A DNA stretch of 64,000 nucleotides from Proteles cristata cristata. Taxonomy: Eukaryota; Chordata; Mammalia; Carnivora; Hyaenidae. The notes beneath the pieces are model-generated. The model had not been told where the DNA came from. It was given only the letters and a program-made list of their open reading frames with translations, and made no database searches. Of the stretch, positions 25,546 to 39,225 are shown piece after piece; positions within the stretch are counted from its first letter, which is position 1; each line of letters opens with the position of its first letter. Position numbers and translations under genes: made by a program. The stretch spans positions 1,674,001 through 1,738,000 of the forward strand of contig JAESUZ010001073.1 of the NCBI GenBank assembly GCA_017311185.1, in the 5' to 3' direction.

Positions 25546-27120
25546 TTGTTTGAAAAGTACAGTGGAATATTTGATATTTGCTTCCTCTCTGGCTTGCTTA
25601 GAAGCCGCAGCCTTAGATATGTCTTTTATCCTGGTAAATCTCGTGTGCTGAATGACTGGTTTTAATGAACTGTTTCTACCAGTAGGGAAATGGTCCCTGT
25701 TTTATTTGCTGCTATGAAAGTCTCAAAGCATGTGACTGTCCATGTGAACACTCTGTGCAGATTAAAACTGCAGGGCATGATTGGAGGAGACACAAACTGC
25801 CAAGCCACTGAGGCGGCTGAGAAGGCGTCCTCTGCCAGCGACAGCATGGGATTATGTAACGCCTGCAGTGCCTGGCACTGTGCTCCACTGGAGACACATC
25901 ACGTGTTGTGCAATGCTCTTGGCCCTGAAATTCAATTAGATTGCTTTGAACGATCCGTGAGTCTGCATGAGATAAGCTTTTACTGCTACACACTTAGAAA
26001 GCAAATGGGTTGATTAGCTGCACCTAAATTGATAAATTGCCATTGTAATTCTAGCAAGGATATTTGCATTATATGTACACCATCGTGCCACAGAAGAGCA
26101 GAATTTAAGCATTATGTAACCTGGAAAAATAATGGGGCAGAAAAACCCAGCCCTCACGACCAGAGAAAAAATATCTTCTTACAGACACTTAGCAATAGTT
26201 TTTTGTTGCTGTTATTTGTTTTTATAGATTTTGCCATTGTTTTGGGGCATCTGCTTAATGGCTGCCAGTGTTTTTTTTAATGCCATGATCTGTGAATGAG
26301 AATAAAGAAATTGACAGAGTGATAAATTTTTTTGTAGGAGAAAGGAACTTCTATTAGAATGGATTTTAAATAGTTCAAATAGCCTTTTAATACTGAGCAG
26401 AATTACTTTCGTTGTGAACTTACAGTTGAACAATTTAAGGAATTGGGAACCATCAGATATTAACCTCATATTGTATGACTGAGATCTTTTGGTATCTTTC
26501 TGAAACAAAAGGAGATCAGAATGGAGGAGAGAAGATAATAGTAAGTGTTGGGATATTGGGATCTTGGAAAGAATTTGAAGATCATTATTATACTAAAGGC
26601 TTTAAATAGATACTAGAAAACCACCCAAATCAGTGATGTTAGTTTGACTTTCCTCCTTCTGCCCCCAGTTTCCTCCAAATAGGATTTAAGGTTTTTACAA
26701 AAAGCCCTGGGAGGAAGTTGATGTTCATTAGAATCATTTGGGACTGAACTGAAGCCTAAGGTCCTGAAATATTATACAGAGAGCTTCCATTCTGTTATAT
26801 CAACGGGGATTAGGTGTCCAGTTCCTTTGTGATTTTAGGTGAAGAGGTCTTGAACTGTAGCAAAACCAGTGCTGTTGTAGTTTTCTCCTTATTGGAAAGA
26901 GGCTTTTATTTCTGTCTCTTGAAAACCTTTTTAGAACACAGATTTGCTCAGTGTAACCTTATATCCTGACTTTTAATCTAAGTGGCTAGTCACGAGTAGG
27001 TTTTTTTCCTTACGAGTCATATTAAATCCAGATTTTAACAGGTTTCTATTTTAATGGATTATCTAAATTTTGTGAGATTTAACATGCATGTGTATTTCCC
27101 ATTCATTAATTTTTCTAACT
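25546..27120. other. Repeat-poor intronic block
   Basis: No SINE, L1 or LTR recognised across 1.6 kb. Overlapping frames at 25662-26013 on both strands look like chance. Candidate conserved non-coding DNA. Confidence 0.5.
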
Positions 27121-27124
27121 GTCT

Positions 27125-27235
27125 GTAGTAGATGTTATTATTCCATTTAACCAAAGGGAAAACAGATTTGTAGAGAGGTACAATGAGCTGCCCAGGGTCA
27201 CATTGCAGGGAGGTGAGTGGATAGGGCTCCAAAAC
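27125..27235 (-). repeat. MIR fragment
   Basis: 'attattccatttaaccaaag' then 'gagctgcccagggtcacatt' are the antisense MIR core. Confidence 0.65.
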
Positions 27236-29439
27236 AGATTGTAAGCTTTTCATCCTGCTCTAATAATGGTCTCCACGTGCAATTCCGTGGACTGGTACCA
27301 GGCCAGCCCATATTTCAAGGAAATTCTATTTTATTATGCCTGGAAGAAAGTCCTGGGAATCTATCATTTTTAAAAAGCTTTCCAGATGATCCTGATGTAA
27401 GATCAGAATTGGTAGCTACTTCATGTCCAATATTCTGAACTGTAGAGATAGCATTAGAACATCTCTATTACATGCTGTACTTCACATACATTTTTTTCTG
27501 TTCATCCTCCTTATATATAAATATATAATCTCCATAGATAGAATACATATATATATATATATTCTTATAAATTCAAACCAAACCAAACTGTAAAAATATA
27601 GTTCAGTCTTTTTTGTTTCTTTGTAAAGCTTTAATCAAAATGTATTTTTCTAGAATAGACATGAAATATTCTGTGGGTAGCATAGCATTTTTTAACAGTT
27701 GAAAGAATATAGTGGGAAATGTAATTCAATAAATGGCATCTGCTATAAAAAGGCTAGTCTCCAGGTCTTAAATTGATGCTAGCTGGTGTAACTTTGTTAA
27801 TGAGTGAATTCAGAGTTGGTTTAATGAGTTGGTGATAGAGGACAGCTCGTTGTCATCAGTGAATATAACTTGCGGATGCTTCTTTACAAAATAATAAAAA
27901 GGGACTAGCTCATCACCTACCCTATCATAATTAGGACTTTTTTCCCCTTTTCCTGTTTGCGTGTTTAAAACGTGATATATAATCCATCACTGCTGAGCTG
28001 GGGCTCCACGAACATCTTTCTTTTCTTTAATTCCCCTCCCCACCCCTGCTGTCTTTTTGCAAAGATCATCTTGTTTTGTACCACAAACGTGTTTTAAAGG
28101 GGAATGTTTTCAAAGGCCAAATAAAGTCTGTGAACCTATACGTTTCGTGACCAAAGTATCATGGGTCAGGCTTTGACTAGACTCCAGAGGGGCTCTGAAT
28201 GCATACAATGAAACTGAAAGTTTTTGACAGTTCCAAGTTAATAAGCAGAGAACACATAACTTTGCAGAACATGCACTTTCGAGAAACGCATTCTTAATGC
28301 TTCACCTGTCATACTGCATTTACCAAGTGTTTGACTAGCGGTTAAGACATTTTTTTGCTTTAATTTTATTATTTACATAATACCAGTATTACATAATAAG
28401 TAGCAATAATTTTTCATGTGTTGTAATTATAAAAATAAGTAATAGTAAGGTGTGTTATGGCTTTGCGAACCTCAGTCATGAGCGAATAAATTTTTCTTTG
28501 CAAATGAATCAAATATTAATGTCAGCTTTGCATGACTGCTGAAAATGCACTGCCTCACCAAAATGTCTTAAGATAATAAAACAAATAAAATCAGGATTAT
28601 ACAGACTGGTTAGGTGGGGTTTCTTCTTGAGGACTTATGCCATGCAATGGAAGCTACTGACAGAGCTTCCTCCCAGAGCTAAGGACAGAGTCTGGGTCTT
28701 CAATGTACTTTTTTTCACAATAACTGACTTTGCAACACTAATGTGATGAAGTTTGGTACAGGATGTAATTTATCAAGGTACTCTAAAAAGAAGCAAATTC
28801 TGTCTCTTATATAAATGAATTCTCCCCGGTACCTGACTTGTTGTGCTATAATTTTTCAAAGTTCTATCAGCCAATAGAAGATCCATACCCATGGATACCT
28901 AATCAAATTCATAATACTATGTGCCTAAAAAAATAAAAAGAAAGATTTGCTTGCTATACTGGTCAGGTTTGAGTGAGGAACAGAATAAACACAGATTTTC
29001 TTTTAATATAAAGAATTCCTAACTGGGAATTGAAGAAGAGAAAGAGAACACTAAAATTTCACACACATAGTAACTATGACCTTTAGGGTTGGAGCCAAGG
29101 AAAGAGATTGGAATTACTCAAACTTAACAATGCAGAAGAGGGAACTTGTGTGTCTGGATGCACACTTCTGAGATCACCAGCAAAGGCCAGGTGCAGACAT
29201 TCTGAGGGAAAGGCATGACAGAAAAACTGCAGACTGGGTTAGTAACTAACTAGCTATTAGCAGGAACCATGCCTGCTAGAATACCGTATGGCTGGAATGC
29301 CACTCAGAGGAACAGGAAGTAAAATCAGGAAGTCAACAGGAAGCTCGCCGGAAGCAGACAAGAAAGAACAAGTGCTTCCTCCAGGCATGCAGCTCCCCTT
29401 TCATGCCCTGCCTGCAGTCAGTCACCAAAGAAGAAATGT
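27236..29439. other. Repeat-poor intronic block
   Basis: 2.2 kb with only a short AT repeat (27546-27562). Includes 27900-28600, which reads as complex, non-repetitive AT-rich DNA and is a candidate conserved non-coding element. Confidence 0.5.
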
Positions 29440-29454
29440 GGTTTATGAAATTCT

Positions 29455-29915
29455 TTTTTTTTTTAATTAAAAAAAAAAATTTTTTTTTTAATGTTTTATT
29501 TATTTCTAGGAGATAGAGAGACAGCATGAGCAGGGGTGGGCCAGAGAGAGAGGGAGTCACAGACTGAAACAGGCTCCAGGCTCTGAGCTGGCAGTCAGCA
29601 CAGAGCCCGACGCGGGGCTCGAACCCACCAACCTCGAGATCATGACCTAAGCGAAAGTCGGACGCTTAACCGACTAAGCCACCCAGGCGCCCCTTTTCTT
29701 TTTTTTTTTTTAATGTTTTATTTATTTTTAGGAGAGAGAGAGACAGCGTGAGCAGGGGAGGGTCAGAGAGAGAGGGAGTCACAGACTGAAACAGGCTCCA
29801 GGCTCTGAGCTGGCAGTCAGCACAGAGCCGGACGCGGGGCTCGAACCCACCAACCACGAGATCATGACCTAAGCGAAAGTCGGACACTCAACCGACTAAG
29901 CCACCCAGGCGCCCC
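29455..29915 (-). mobile_element. Tandem pair of young CAN-SINEs sharing one target duplication
   Basis: Two antisense copies (29455-29697 and 29698-29915), nearly identical, each with 'cctaagcgaaagtcgga' and 'aatgttttatttattt'. The outer flanks are ggtttatgaaattct at 29440-29454 and 29916-29930. No separate duplication is obvious between the copies. Confidence 0.95.
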
Positions 29916-30329
29916 GGTTTATGAAATTCTAGCCCCACTATCACAAGGGCCTGTTTGGAGCTGAGAGGCAATACCTCTCTAACTGGCATCCTTAAGTGAA
30001 TTGGGAATCTTAAGAAAATTTTCTCCAATTATTTTACATTTTTAGGTAATATTCCACATGGTACAAAAATATAGAGAATAGTCTCTCTCTCACCATCATG
30101 CCCCTTATAAACTGTTCCCACCCTCCCACCTACCTCCAACTGGATAATCACCACGGTTAGTTACACAAGCAAACATGAATATATAATCTTATTTCCCTAA
30201 TCCTATGAGTTGCCATACCCCTATTTTGCACCTTGCTCTTTTTTTCCTTAGCAATATATCTTGTTGGTCTTGTTGTATCAGTACGCAGAGAGCTTCTTTG
30301 TGTTTTTAAATTTCATTACCTTAACGAAT

Positions 30330-31925
30330 CCTCTTACTGTTTTCATAGTTTGTCACTATTCTCTTTGGTGTTCATAGGATAAAATGACATCATCTGCAAA
30401 TACTGATAGTTTCCAAATTTTCTATCTCTAAAATCATTTGTCTCTGCTAATTGTTTTAGCTTGTACATCTAATACAATGTTAAATATTAATGGTAATAGT
30501 GAACATCTTTGTCTCTTTCTGGCCTTATTGGGAGTGCTGCTAATATTTCCCATTAAGCTTGATGCTGGATTTGGGGATAAGAGAAATATATTTTATTTTG
30601 TTAAGGAAGTATCCATTTATTGAGATTTTTTTAAAATCAGAAATGATATTGAATTTTGACAAATGGCTTTTCAACATCTATCAATCATATGACTTTTCTT
30701 TTTTTAAACACTTTTTTTTTTTAATGTTTTATTTATTTCTAGTAGAGAGAGAGAGAGAGACAGCGTGAGCAGGGGAGGGTCAGAGAGAGAGGGAGTCACA
30801 GACTGAAACAGGCTCCAGGCTCTGAGCTGGCAGTCAGCACAGAGCCCGACGCGGGGCTCGAACCCACCAACCGTGAGATCATGACCTAAGCGAAAGTCGG
30901 ACGCTTAACCGACTAAGCCACCCAGGCGCCCCAACTTTTCTTTTTATACTTAATATGCTATATATTTCCTTACGCTTAATATACTATGCAATATATTTCA
31001 TTCACATCCTATATTGTTAGTAGATTTTTTAATATTTCTAATATAGAGCCTTGTATTCCTGGAACAAACTCCAATGGGTCACGGAGTTTGCACACACACA
31101 CATACTATAAAAAATGTGTAGGGATTCATGATTGTTACTCACTATTTGTCAGGTCTTTAGATCAGTTTTACTTGTTTCATAAGAAGAATTTGGAAGATTT
31201 TCTTGTTTTCCTCTGCTCTGAACCAGTCAAAGAACATTGGAATGAGCTCTCCTTTAGTTTGGTAGAATTTCCCTGTGAAACGATCTGGGTTTTGTACTTT
31301 TTGGGTGTTAAGCCCTTTGATAGTTTCCTCTGTTGGAAATGGTCCTCTGAGATTTTCTGTGTTATTTTGGCTCAATTTTGGAATTGTATTTTGCTAGAAA
31401 ATTATTCTTTTTGGCCTTCAAGAAAATTTTTATATGGAGAGTGACAACTACGTTGACCACAAAGAATCTTATGATCATTTATTTGTTTTTTGTTTGTTTC
31501 TTTGATTATTGCTCTTTTGCAGTGTACTACTTAGTGTTTTAGTGTATTATTTTCTTTCTTTCCTGGGTTGTCTGATGGTTAATCTTTTTTTTTTTTTCAG
31601 AAGGCAAGTTTTCAAAAATCTATTAGTGCTGTTTATTTTCTTTTGTAACTCATTACATTATACTTCGATATTTAAAAATTTATCTGTCTTAAATTTTTGC
31701 TGTTTTTAATTTTTGAATATGACATTTAGTTTATTTTAATTGCTATGAGTGTTTAAGGCTCTGGATTTTCCTCCCTGCACTACTGTAGCTATCTCCTATA
31801 GCCTCTCTTTCTATATAGGAATTTATTGTTATTTTCTGGAAATTCTGCAATTTAGTTTGAATTTTCTCTCCAGCCCAAAAGTTGTTTAAGGAAAGTTTAT
31901 TATTTTTCCAGATACGAGGGATTTA
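30330..31925 (-). mobile_element. Old L1 fragment (ORF2 region) split by a SINE
   Basis: Antisense L1 ORF2 wording: '..atcatctgcaaatactgata..', '..gaatttccctgtgaaacgat..', '..ttgctgtttttaatttttg..'. A SINE occupies 30704-30933. Many frameshifts and stops. 31926-32050 resembles another L1 3' piece ('gaagtatagttgacatacaa'). Confidence 0.75.
30704..30933 (-). mobile_element. Young CAN-SINE with 12-nt target duplication
   Basis: Flanked by acttttcttttt at 30692-30703 and 30934-30945. Antisense, intact head 'ccacccaggcgcccc'. Confidence 0.95.
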
Positions 31926-32050
31926 ATTTTTTTTTAATTATTGAAGTATAGTTGACATACAATGCTATATTAGATTCACATGTACAACACAGGTATTCAA
32001 CATTTCTACACAATACTCAATACTTTCATATCCCTTTTATATATTTGACA

Positions 32051-34303
32051 CAACCAGTAATTTACAGGAGGTCTTTGAAGTTCCCAAAGCTCTTTCCTTT
32101 TCTGCCATCACAAAGAAAGGACATATCCAATAAATATGGCTGCTCCCATGATTCCTGTTCAAGTGTAGGGTCTCTGCGTCTCTAATATTGCCTTTCCTCA
32201 CCCCCGTTCTGACTTCTAGTGATACAATATGGAATGGAGCTTTTGTATTTCTGGCGGGCTTCTTAACTTCAGGATATCTTGTTTTACCTTTCTTTTCTGG
32301 TGCTGCTGCTGGGCCATTTTATCTCTGTTGCTGCTTCCTCCCTTGGCTTTTTCCTGTTCGGTTTCTGCCTGACGACTGCTGACATGGGCGGCCCTTGCAT
32401 GTCCTCTGTGGTCTTCAGACTCTATCTGTCTCTTCCTTCTACTGAAAATAGAGGTTTCGGGGTTTCGTTTTATTGTCCTTGCTGTTTTTATTGATTTCCA
32501 TGGAAGTAGAATAATGTTAAATTAATTAGCCATACATATACTGGAAGTCAGTATGTACTTTTAAAGAATAGCATTTTTATATTAGGGCTTTGATAGTTTA
32601 CACAGGTAATACAGTAATTCCAGCAGGTGCTGTACAAATGTGGAAGCAAAATAGTGTTCAGACTTCCCCAAAAAAATCACTGTAGAAGATGAGAGAGATG
32701 CTACTTTTCTGTTTGTTGCCTTTCATTTCCTTAAAAAAACAAGCAAACAAACACTTTAGTATTGGAATTTGATGGTGGTATTTAGGTAGTCCAGGGAGAT
32801 TATTTTCATTAAGAAATGATATAAAGCTTTGGGGGTTTTGAGTTATTTTTTCCCTTGCAGTTTCCTTTTTTTTTTTTTTTTTTTTTAATTTAACCCATAG
32901 GTTCTTTTTTCTCTTTCTCTTGTTCTCTTGCTGGTACTGGAGCAAGTTGGTTCAAACTGAGTAAGATTTTATGGACCCTGTTTTTCACTGTTCTTTTAAA
33001 TGTCTTCTTACTTTTGGATAGTGCAGAATATGTTACTGAGTACTGAGGTGGAAATTAATGTGTATATTTGTTAAACCGTTCCGAGTTTAGGAGAATAGTT
33101 TTCTAGCATCTTACTTGTAGTTAATAGGAAAATATACAGATTGTGCTCTGTTTGAGGGCTATTTTTTTTTTTCAGTCTGTTGTTATAAATCCAGACCCTG
33201 GCAGATAATAATGTTTTGCCTGAAGAATTAATCATAGTTTCAAGGCAAGTTTTAACTGATAAGTTAAAATAAAAAAAATTAAGGTCAGCTATTCATTAAA
33301 TCTTACTCCTTTTTGGTGATTGTTAGTAACCAAGGTTAAACTAGCTTGAAATAAGATGAAAAATGAAGCTTTAGAATGGATTTCCCTTTTAAAGTATAGT
33401 TCTTTGCAACACTCAGAAAATAAATGAACTGAAGTCAGCATTCCAAGCGTGTAACTACACACATACAGTGGCAACTTACTGGAGCTGACATTTTCCAAAT
33501 GATAGTAGCTGGTTATATAAGTCACCCAAGATGGCTTAATGTACTATTATTTCAGACAGAATTGGAAATAACACGTGCCAAGGCAACAGGCAGTCAGACG
33601 AAAACATAACAATTTGCTTTCCAATAATTATCATCACCTCTCGCCAGGCTAGAACTTGATTGATCCAGTACAGAAGAATATCTTTTGTATGGATTTATTT
33701 CAAGCCCCAAAACATCATGACTGCAGTAAATATTCCTGTAAATCATTTTCTGGACTTTATTAGAAGAAATGGCAATAATCACTTCATTCCTTCTGTGTCA
33801 AACTGATACAAACTCAGCCACTGTGATCCATCAATTCATTTCTCCTTTTTTCCCCCTTGCCTCACTCTTTCTTTTTTCCTCTCTCTCATTTAAAAAAACA
33901 TTACACTTAACTGGACGATTTTTATATGAGGGTTGATTATACTAAAGAATTTAGCTCATACCTCTTCCATAGCTGGTAGAATCATAAAAAAATATAAAAA
34001 CAAAATCTTGCTTCATATGGTGCATAAATATCACATTGTTCTTGGGATATGAAGTTAATTGAGGGATTTCTGAGTACTGTCAGAGGCGTATTAATCCTTA
34101 AGCTATCACCGTCGAAGGAAAATATTTTCAGAGGTTCAAAGGCAGGACAAACGAAAACGGACAAATGACAAGGTTGGTGGAAAATCGCTGAAAGCTAGTT
34201 TGAAACAGTTGATAATGTGCATGTGGCCTGCAGTCAGGTGATTTTCCTTCTGGGTAGCTTTTATGTTCTAAGCTAGATCTATTCAGGGACAGCCACAGGG
34301 GAA
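32051..34303. other. Repeat-poor intronic block
   Basis: No SINE or recognisable LINE. T-runs near 32868-32886 and 33163. The open frames seen are short, without similarity. Confidence 0.5.
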
Positions 34304-34332
34304 AGAGAGAGAGAGAGAGAGATTGCAAGAGC

Positions 34333-34369
<37 letters not shown>

Positions 34370-34388
34370 TGTGTGTGTGTGTGTGTGA
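34304..34388 (+). repeat. Compound (GA)n(GT)n microsatellite
   Basis: GA runs, a short break ('ttgcaagagcgagt'), more GA, then a pure GT run. No SINE head or tail flanks it. Confidence 0.95.
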
Positions 34389-36144
34389 ATTGTAGTACCA
34401 GGGACTGAGAGACCATGGCAAAAATTGGCTTGCAGAGATCAGGCAAAGATATGGGAAAGAAGGAATGCTGTGACAAGTTAAGGGACACCTGGAGACACTC
34501 TCCTGTTGATGAGATTATATTTCCAGTGACTTTTCACGGCAGCTTTGTGGCTCGCTTGTACTCAGTCAGAAGTTCTCCAAACAGCGGTGGGTCTGGACAA
34601 AGTGCCTTAGGACGAGTTGCGGCCGGCGCTGCCCAGGACAAGCCTGGTGATTGCCTGTCCCGGCTGACGTGCACTGGCTTATAAGGTGGCACCGGCTAAT
34701 GAAACATAAACCTGGAAACCTCTGGGCTTACTCTAATAGAAGTTTACTTACGGTAGCATACGAAAAATTAAAATCCCAGCCTGAGTGTCCCCATAGGGCA
34801 GCCCCCCTACCTAGCTCCCCTAGCCCGAGGTTCCTTCTGTCGCAGGGCTCTGCATCTTCCTGGGCTGGCTTTACCCTTTTGTGTCAGGCTGCAAAGGGCA
34901 CAAGATTTGCACATGGGCCGGATCCGTGTCACTTCTGCTCACCTTCAGTTTACTCATCCTCAGTCACGTGGCCCCACCTGACCGCACAGAAGGCTGGGCC
35001 ATGTCGTCCCGTTTTGTGCAGATGGAGCAGATTTGGGGAACAGCTGGCCAGTCTCTGCCTCCTCTACAGTAAACCAGAGCGCTTGTCATTTACTCCCTTG
35101 TGTTGGTAATGACAAACTTTACAGGCAGGGATATCTGACGGTATCTTTTAACAATGGATTTTTGCCAAAAAAAAAAAAAAAAAAGTTATGTTTTCCAGAA
35201 GGAACAGCTATACTAAGATTCTTTTTGCAGGGAGATTAAATGTTAGCATCATGGCAGTGTCATAATGAATCTTAATTCTGATTTAAGCAGAGGCTTTTAA
35301 AATGGGAAAGGCTGAGAATGGCTTTCACAAACCGGAAAAATCCTCTGGGCATAAATGCAGCTCCTGTGCTTTCTCACCAATGCTGCAGAGTGCCTTCCTG
35401 CGAAGTGTCTGCTCAAATGCTTCAGAGTTAAAAATTCGTTCCTTTCTCTCCTCATTGAGAGGTAAAACAAGGGCAGAGGGATGTTTTCGGCTGAGGTTTG
35501 AAATGAGGTGAAGAGTAACTGAGGCAGAGAGGTACCAGGAGCTCCCTCCAGATGACAGAAGATGCAAAGCACAAGTGTTCAGTGCCAAGAATGGCGAGCC
35601 TGTGTGGAAAGGCATTGAGGGGGTCTGGGCTAGACACACTGATGAAGGCTGGAGGGTCACAGTGGACAGCAGACAGGGCTTAGGCTTCAAGACTTCATCT
35701 TCAGCTAGAGCAGACATGTGGAAGTTCCTTTCTGCCCTGCCGTCCTCGGGTTGTTTGTACACTGGTCCCACACATGTCCCAAACGTGGCCACACATGTTT
35801 CTACGCTGGTCCCACAAGTGCTTCCGAGTGATTATTTTCTGTCCAGCAGAGGCCAAAATAGGACGGACAGTATTTATTTCACAGTATGATGTTTTAGGTG
35901 ATTTTGAAAGCAGACATCTGATTCTAAGGAAATTTTCTCATTAGTAAGTCATGACAATGATAGAAAACAGAGGTATTTGGAAATAGAGAAAAAAGGATAA
36001 GACAGAATATACTTACAAGAAAGCATTGAATACCTGCTAAATCCTGGAGATGCTTTGCTGAACAAGCTCATATACCCCCAGAGAGTTGAGAAAGTCAGGT
36101 AACAACCGAAATGGACAAAGGTGGATTAGTTTCTCCTTTTCTGT
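34389..36144. other. GC-richer, repeat-free intronic block
   Basis: 1.75 kb free of recognised repeats apart from an 18-A run (about 35167-35184). CpG dinucleotides cluster at 34540-34680, followed by 'cttataaggtgg'. Short frames on both strands up to 155 codons show no similarity I know. Possible enhancer or alternative promoter; that is inference only. Confidence 0.5.
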
Positions 36145-36374
36145 TTTGTTTGTTTGTTTTGTTTTTTGTTTTTTTGTTGTTTTTTCTTTTTATGGAGAAA
36201 GAGAGAGAGAGCATGCACATGAGCAGGGAAGGGGCAGAGGGAGAGGGAGAGAGTCTTAAGCTGGCTCCATGCTCAGTGGAAGCTCAGCCCTAGCCTAGAT
36301 CTAATGACTGTGAGATCATGACCTGACCCAAAATCAAGAGTTGGTTGCTTACCGACTGAGCCACCTGGGTGACT
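36145..36374 (-). mobile_element. CAN-SINE, old copy
   Basis: Antisense, strongly diverged: 'gagagagcatgcacatgagc', '..agatcatgacctgaccc..', and the head ends 'gccacctgggtgac'. Confidence 0.8.
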
Positions 36375-37032
36375 TTACTTAATGAGGGAGAAGTCCTGAG
36401 TGCTGAAGAGTTTTTCCCTAGAGGCTAGGGCAGCGGTACCCAGAAGATGGTTTTTCCAAGAAGGTGACACGGGTGCTGAGACCTGAAAGATGTGCGTCAT
36501 TGGCGAAAGCAGGAGGAGCCTTGCAGTGGCGCACGGGGGAGGCGGGAACAGATCCCCAGGTGCCGCTGCTGGTGGGGGCATAGTCTTCTACCTTGAAAAC
36601 AACTGGACGCCTGGCAGCAAAAGGGACTGAGGGAAGAACTTGGTTACACTTCAGGTCAAAAGAAACTGAGAAAACAGGAAGAATTTGAGTGAATTGAAAT
36701 GATAGTGAATAAGAAGTAGGGGAAGAGAGTTGATCACAGTAAAAAAACTTGATTAGAGCAGAGCTCTGTTTCGTATAGGTATGTCTCTAGGGAAAGTTCT
36801 TCTTGTGTTCTTCTACTACCAATTCCTCAGTGCCCTCAATACTTTGAATGAATGTTTTCTCATTTTTCACAAAGTTGTCTTTAGCATTACATTAAAACAA
36901 ATACACACTTCTCAAAAACATTTGGGAACGGAAGAATATGGTTGACTCTTGCTGCTAAGCTAGGTACTGTCTTAGTTGGCTATGAGCATCAAATAAGATA
37001 TTTGTGAAATTGTTCCTATACCTAATCAACTC

Positions 37033-37269
37033 CAGTAAAACCTTGGTTTGCAAGCATGATTTGTTCCAGAAACATGCTTGCAATCCAAAGCATTTGTATA
37101 TCAATACAAAATTTCACGAACCATTGACTCAGGTGTGATTGTGTGACGTTCGTCATCACGAACTACTCCTACTGCAAGACGTCGCTCATTTATCAAGTTA
37201 AAATTAATTAGAAATGCTGTCTTACAGAACACTCACGGAACAAGTTACTCACAATCCAAGGTTTTACTG
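37033..37269 (+). mobile_element. Tigger/pogo-like MITE, both ends present
   Basis: 237 bp with terminal inverted repeats: cagtaaaaccttgg at the left and its reverse complement ccaaggttttactg at the right. TA follows the right end; the left TA is lost. No transposase is encoded. The internal sequence ('ccaaagcatttgtatatcaa') matches the element at 41330. Family name from memory. Confidence 0.8.
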
Positions 37270-38554
37270 TATTGGTTTAATTCAATTCAAATTTACTGAT
37301 TCATTTGTCTCCTTTGTTAAAACAAGTTGTGTCCTTTCCCCTCATTCATGCTGGAGCTCATGTAATGGCTGGACGAAGTGGTCCAAAGAAAACAGCTGCG
37401 TTTCCACGCATGCTGATTATCTCTAGAGTTCTGGGAATAAATCCCAACTTGACTGCCTAATTGTGGAAGAGATTTGAGGACAAGGAAAAAGCTAATGCTG
37501 TAACTTTCTCACTCTTCCTTCTCTAACCTGTTACAGGTGAGAACAAACAGGTGTGTGGTCAGGTTCTCTCAACAAAGTGGTGTGGGAAAGACCTCCTCTT
37601 CTTATGGAAACTATGTGTATTTTTCTTATGCTTTATTTTGTCTGATTCCAAAATGGTTCGTGAGTAACACTGTGGCTTTTATGGTACATCTGGAAGATAT
37701 GTAGTCTTATTTCATGGGAAGGAGCAAAAGGGTGGTGAGTGGAGTACCCTGGTTGTAATTACAGTGTACATTTATTTGGAACGATCAGCATATTAGTCTG
37801 CAGTGGCCAGATTAATTAAACTCAGCTGGGATAATTCAATCTGGTTGGTTCCTACAAAAGCTAAAACTCTTGAGGCTTGCTGTAAACCTTATGATGATAG
37901 AAGCATTTTCAATATGTCTCTCTCTCTCTACTATGAATTATAAAGCGACTTAAAAACTAGTCTTTTAAAAATTTTGCCTTCCTCTCAAAAAGAAAAAAAG
38001 CCAACCTTATCCACTTGTCAGCAAAATGGATTCTAACATCTTTCTTCAGGTAGAAGATTCGTATTTTTTGTTGTTAATATATTTTAGAAGCATAATTTCT
38101 GTGAAGTTGTTTATAATTTTTAGTTTCTACACCTCCAGTGATGTGAGGTATCCATGGAAACTGTCTAGCCTATATTCAGTGCAGTGGACTGCCTTCCCAC
38201 GCAGGTCAAGATACAAATAATCCTAGGTACTGGCTCGATTTACAGTGCCTTAGCCATTAGGCAGTTTTAACAAGAAATTGGCTTCTAATTGACACATACA
38301 TTTTCATATTTAATTAGCAGTTTGAGCCTCTACATTTTACTAACAGATGTAACATTCAAAACATGTGCCATTGTAATACATCTATTCCACAGATGCACTT
38401 AACGGAAGGGGCTTTGCGGCAAATAGCATTAATGCCTCTGCTGCCTAGCAAAAATTTGAACAGACTGATATTATTTTCTTTAAGATGTGTTTTTAAAAAA
38501 TACTTTTAGAGTGAATCATCTCAACCAATCTAATGGATTTTCTATTTCCATAAC
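37270..38554. other. Intronic single-copy DNA
   Basis: No repeat or exon recognised. Confidence 0.5.
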
Positions 38555-39225
38555 AGCTTTCTTGAGGTATTCACACACCGTAAAATTTACCCTAAGTATC
38601 TGTTTCAGTGGTTTTTAGTTTATTGACAGATTTGCAATGCCCACTGTCTAATTTTAGAACATTTTCATTACCCCAGAAAGAAGCCCCATACCCATAGGGA
38701 GTCACTCTCCATTCCCCCACCCCTAACTCCTGACTACCACCAATCTGCTTTCTATCTCAATCGATTCGCCTCTTGTAGACATCTCATGTAAATGAAATAA
38801 TAAAACATGGGATCTTTTATAACTGCATTCTTCCACTTAGTGCAGTATTTTCAAGGCTCTTCCATGTTGTAACATGTATTAGTACTTCATTCACTTTTCA
38901 ATGCAAATAATATTCCATTGTATGGATATACCATATTTGACGTACCCATTTAGCATTTGAAAGACATTTGGGTTGTTTCTACTTTTCAGCTTTTAGGAAT
39001 ACTGCCTCCATTAACCTTCATGTACAAGTCTTTGTGCAGACATATCTTTTTATTTCTCTTTTGTGTAGTCCTAGGAGCAGAGTTGCTAGGTCACATGATA
39101 ACCGTTTAATTTTTAAAACTGTAATACAGTTTTCCAAAGCGGTTGTACCATTCTGTATTTCAGTCAGCAATGTATAAGGGTCCCAATCTTAACCATCCTA
39201 ACAGGTAGACAGGGGTACAAACGGG
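38555..39225 (-). mobile_element. Old L1 3' fragment
   Basis: Antisense L1M-type wording: '..ttttagaacattttcattac..', '..ccattgtatggatatacca..', '..agttgctaggtcacatgat..'. Older family than the 22-24 kb pair. Confidence 0.8.

Noticed and set aside
34304..34388. CRISPR-like or satellite array
   Set aside because: It is a dinucleotide microsatellite without spacers. No direct-repeat/spacer array was seen anywhere in the window.
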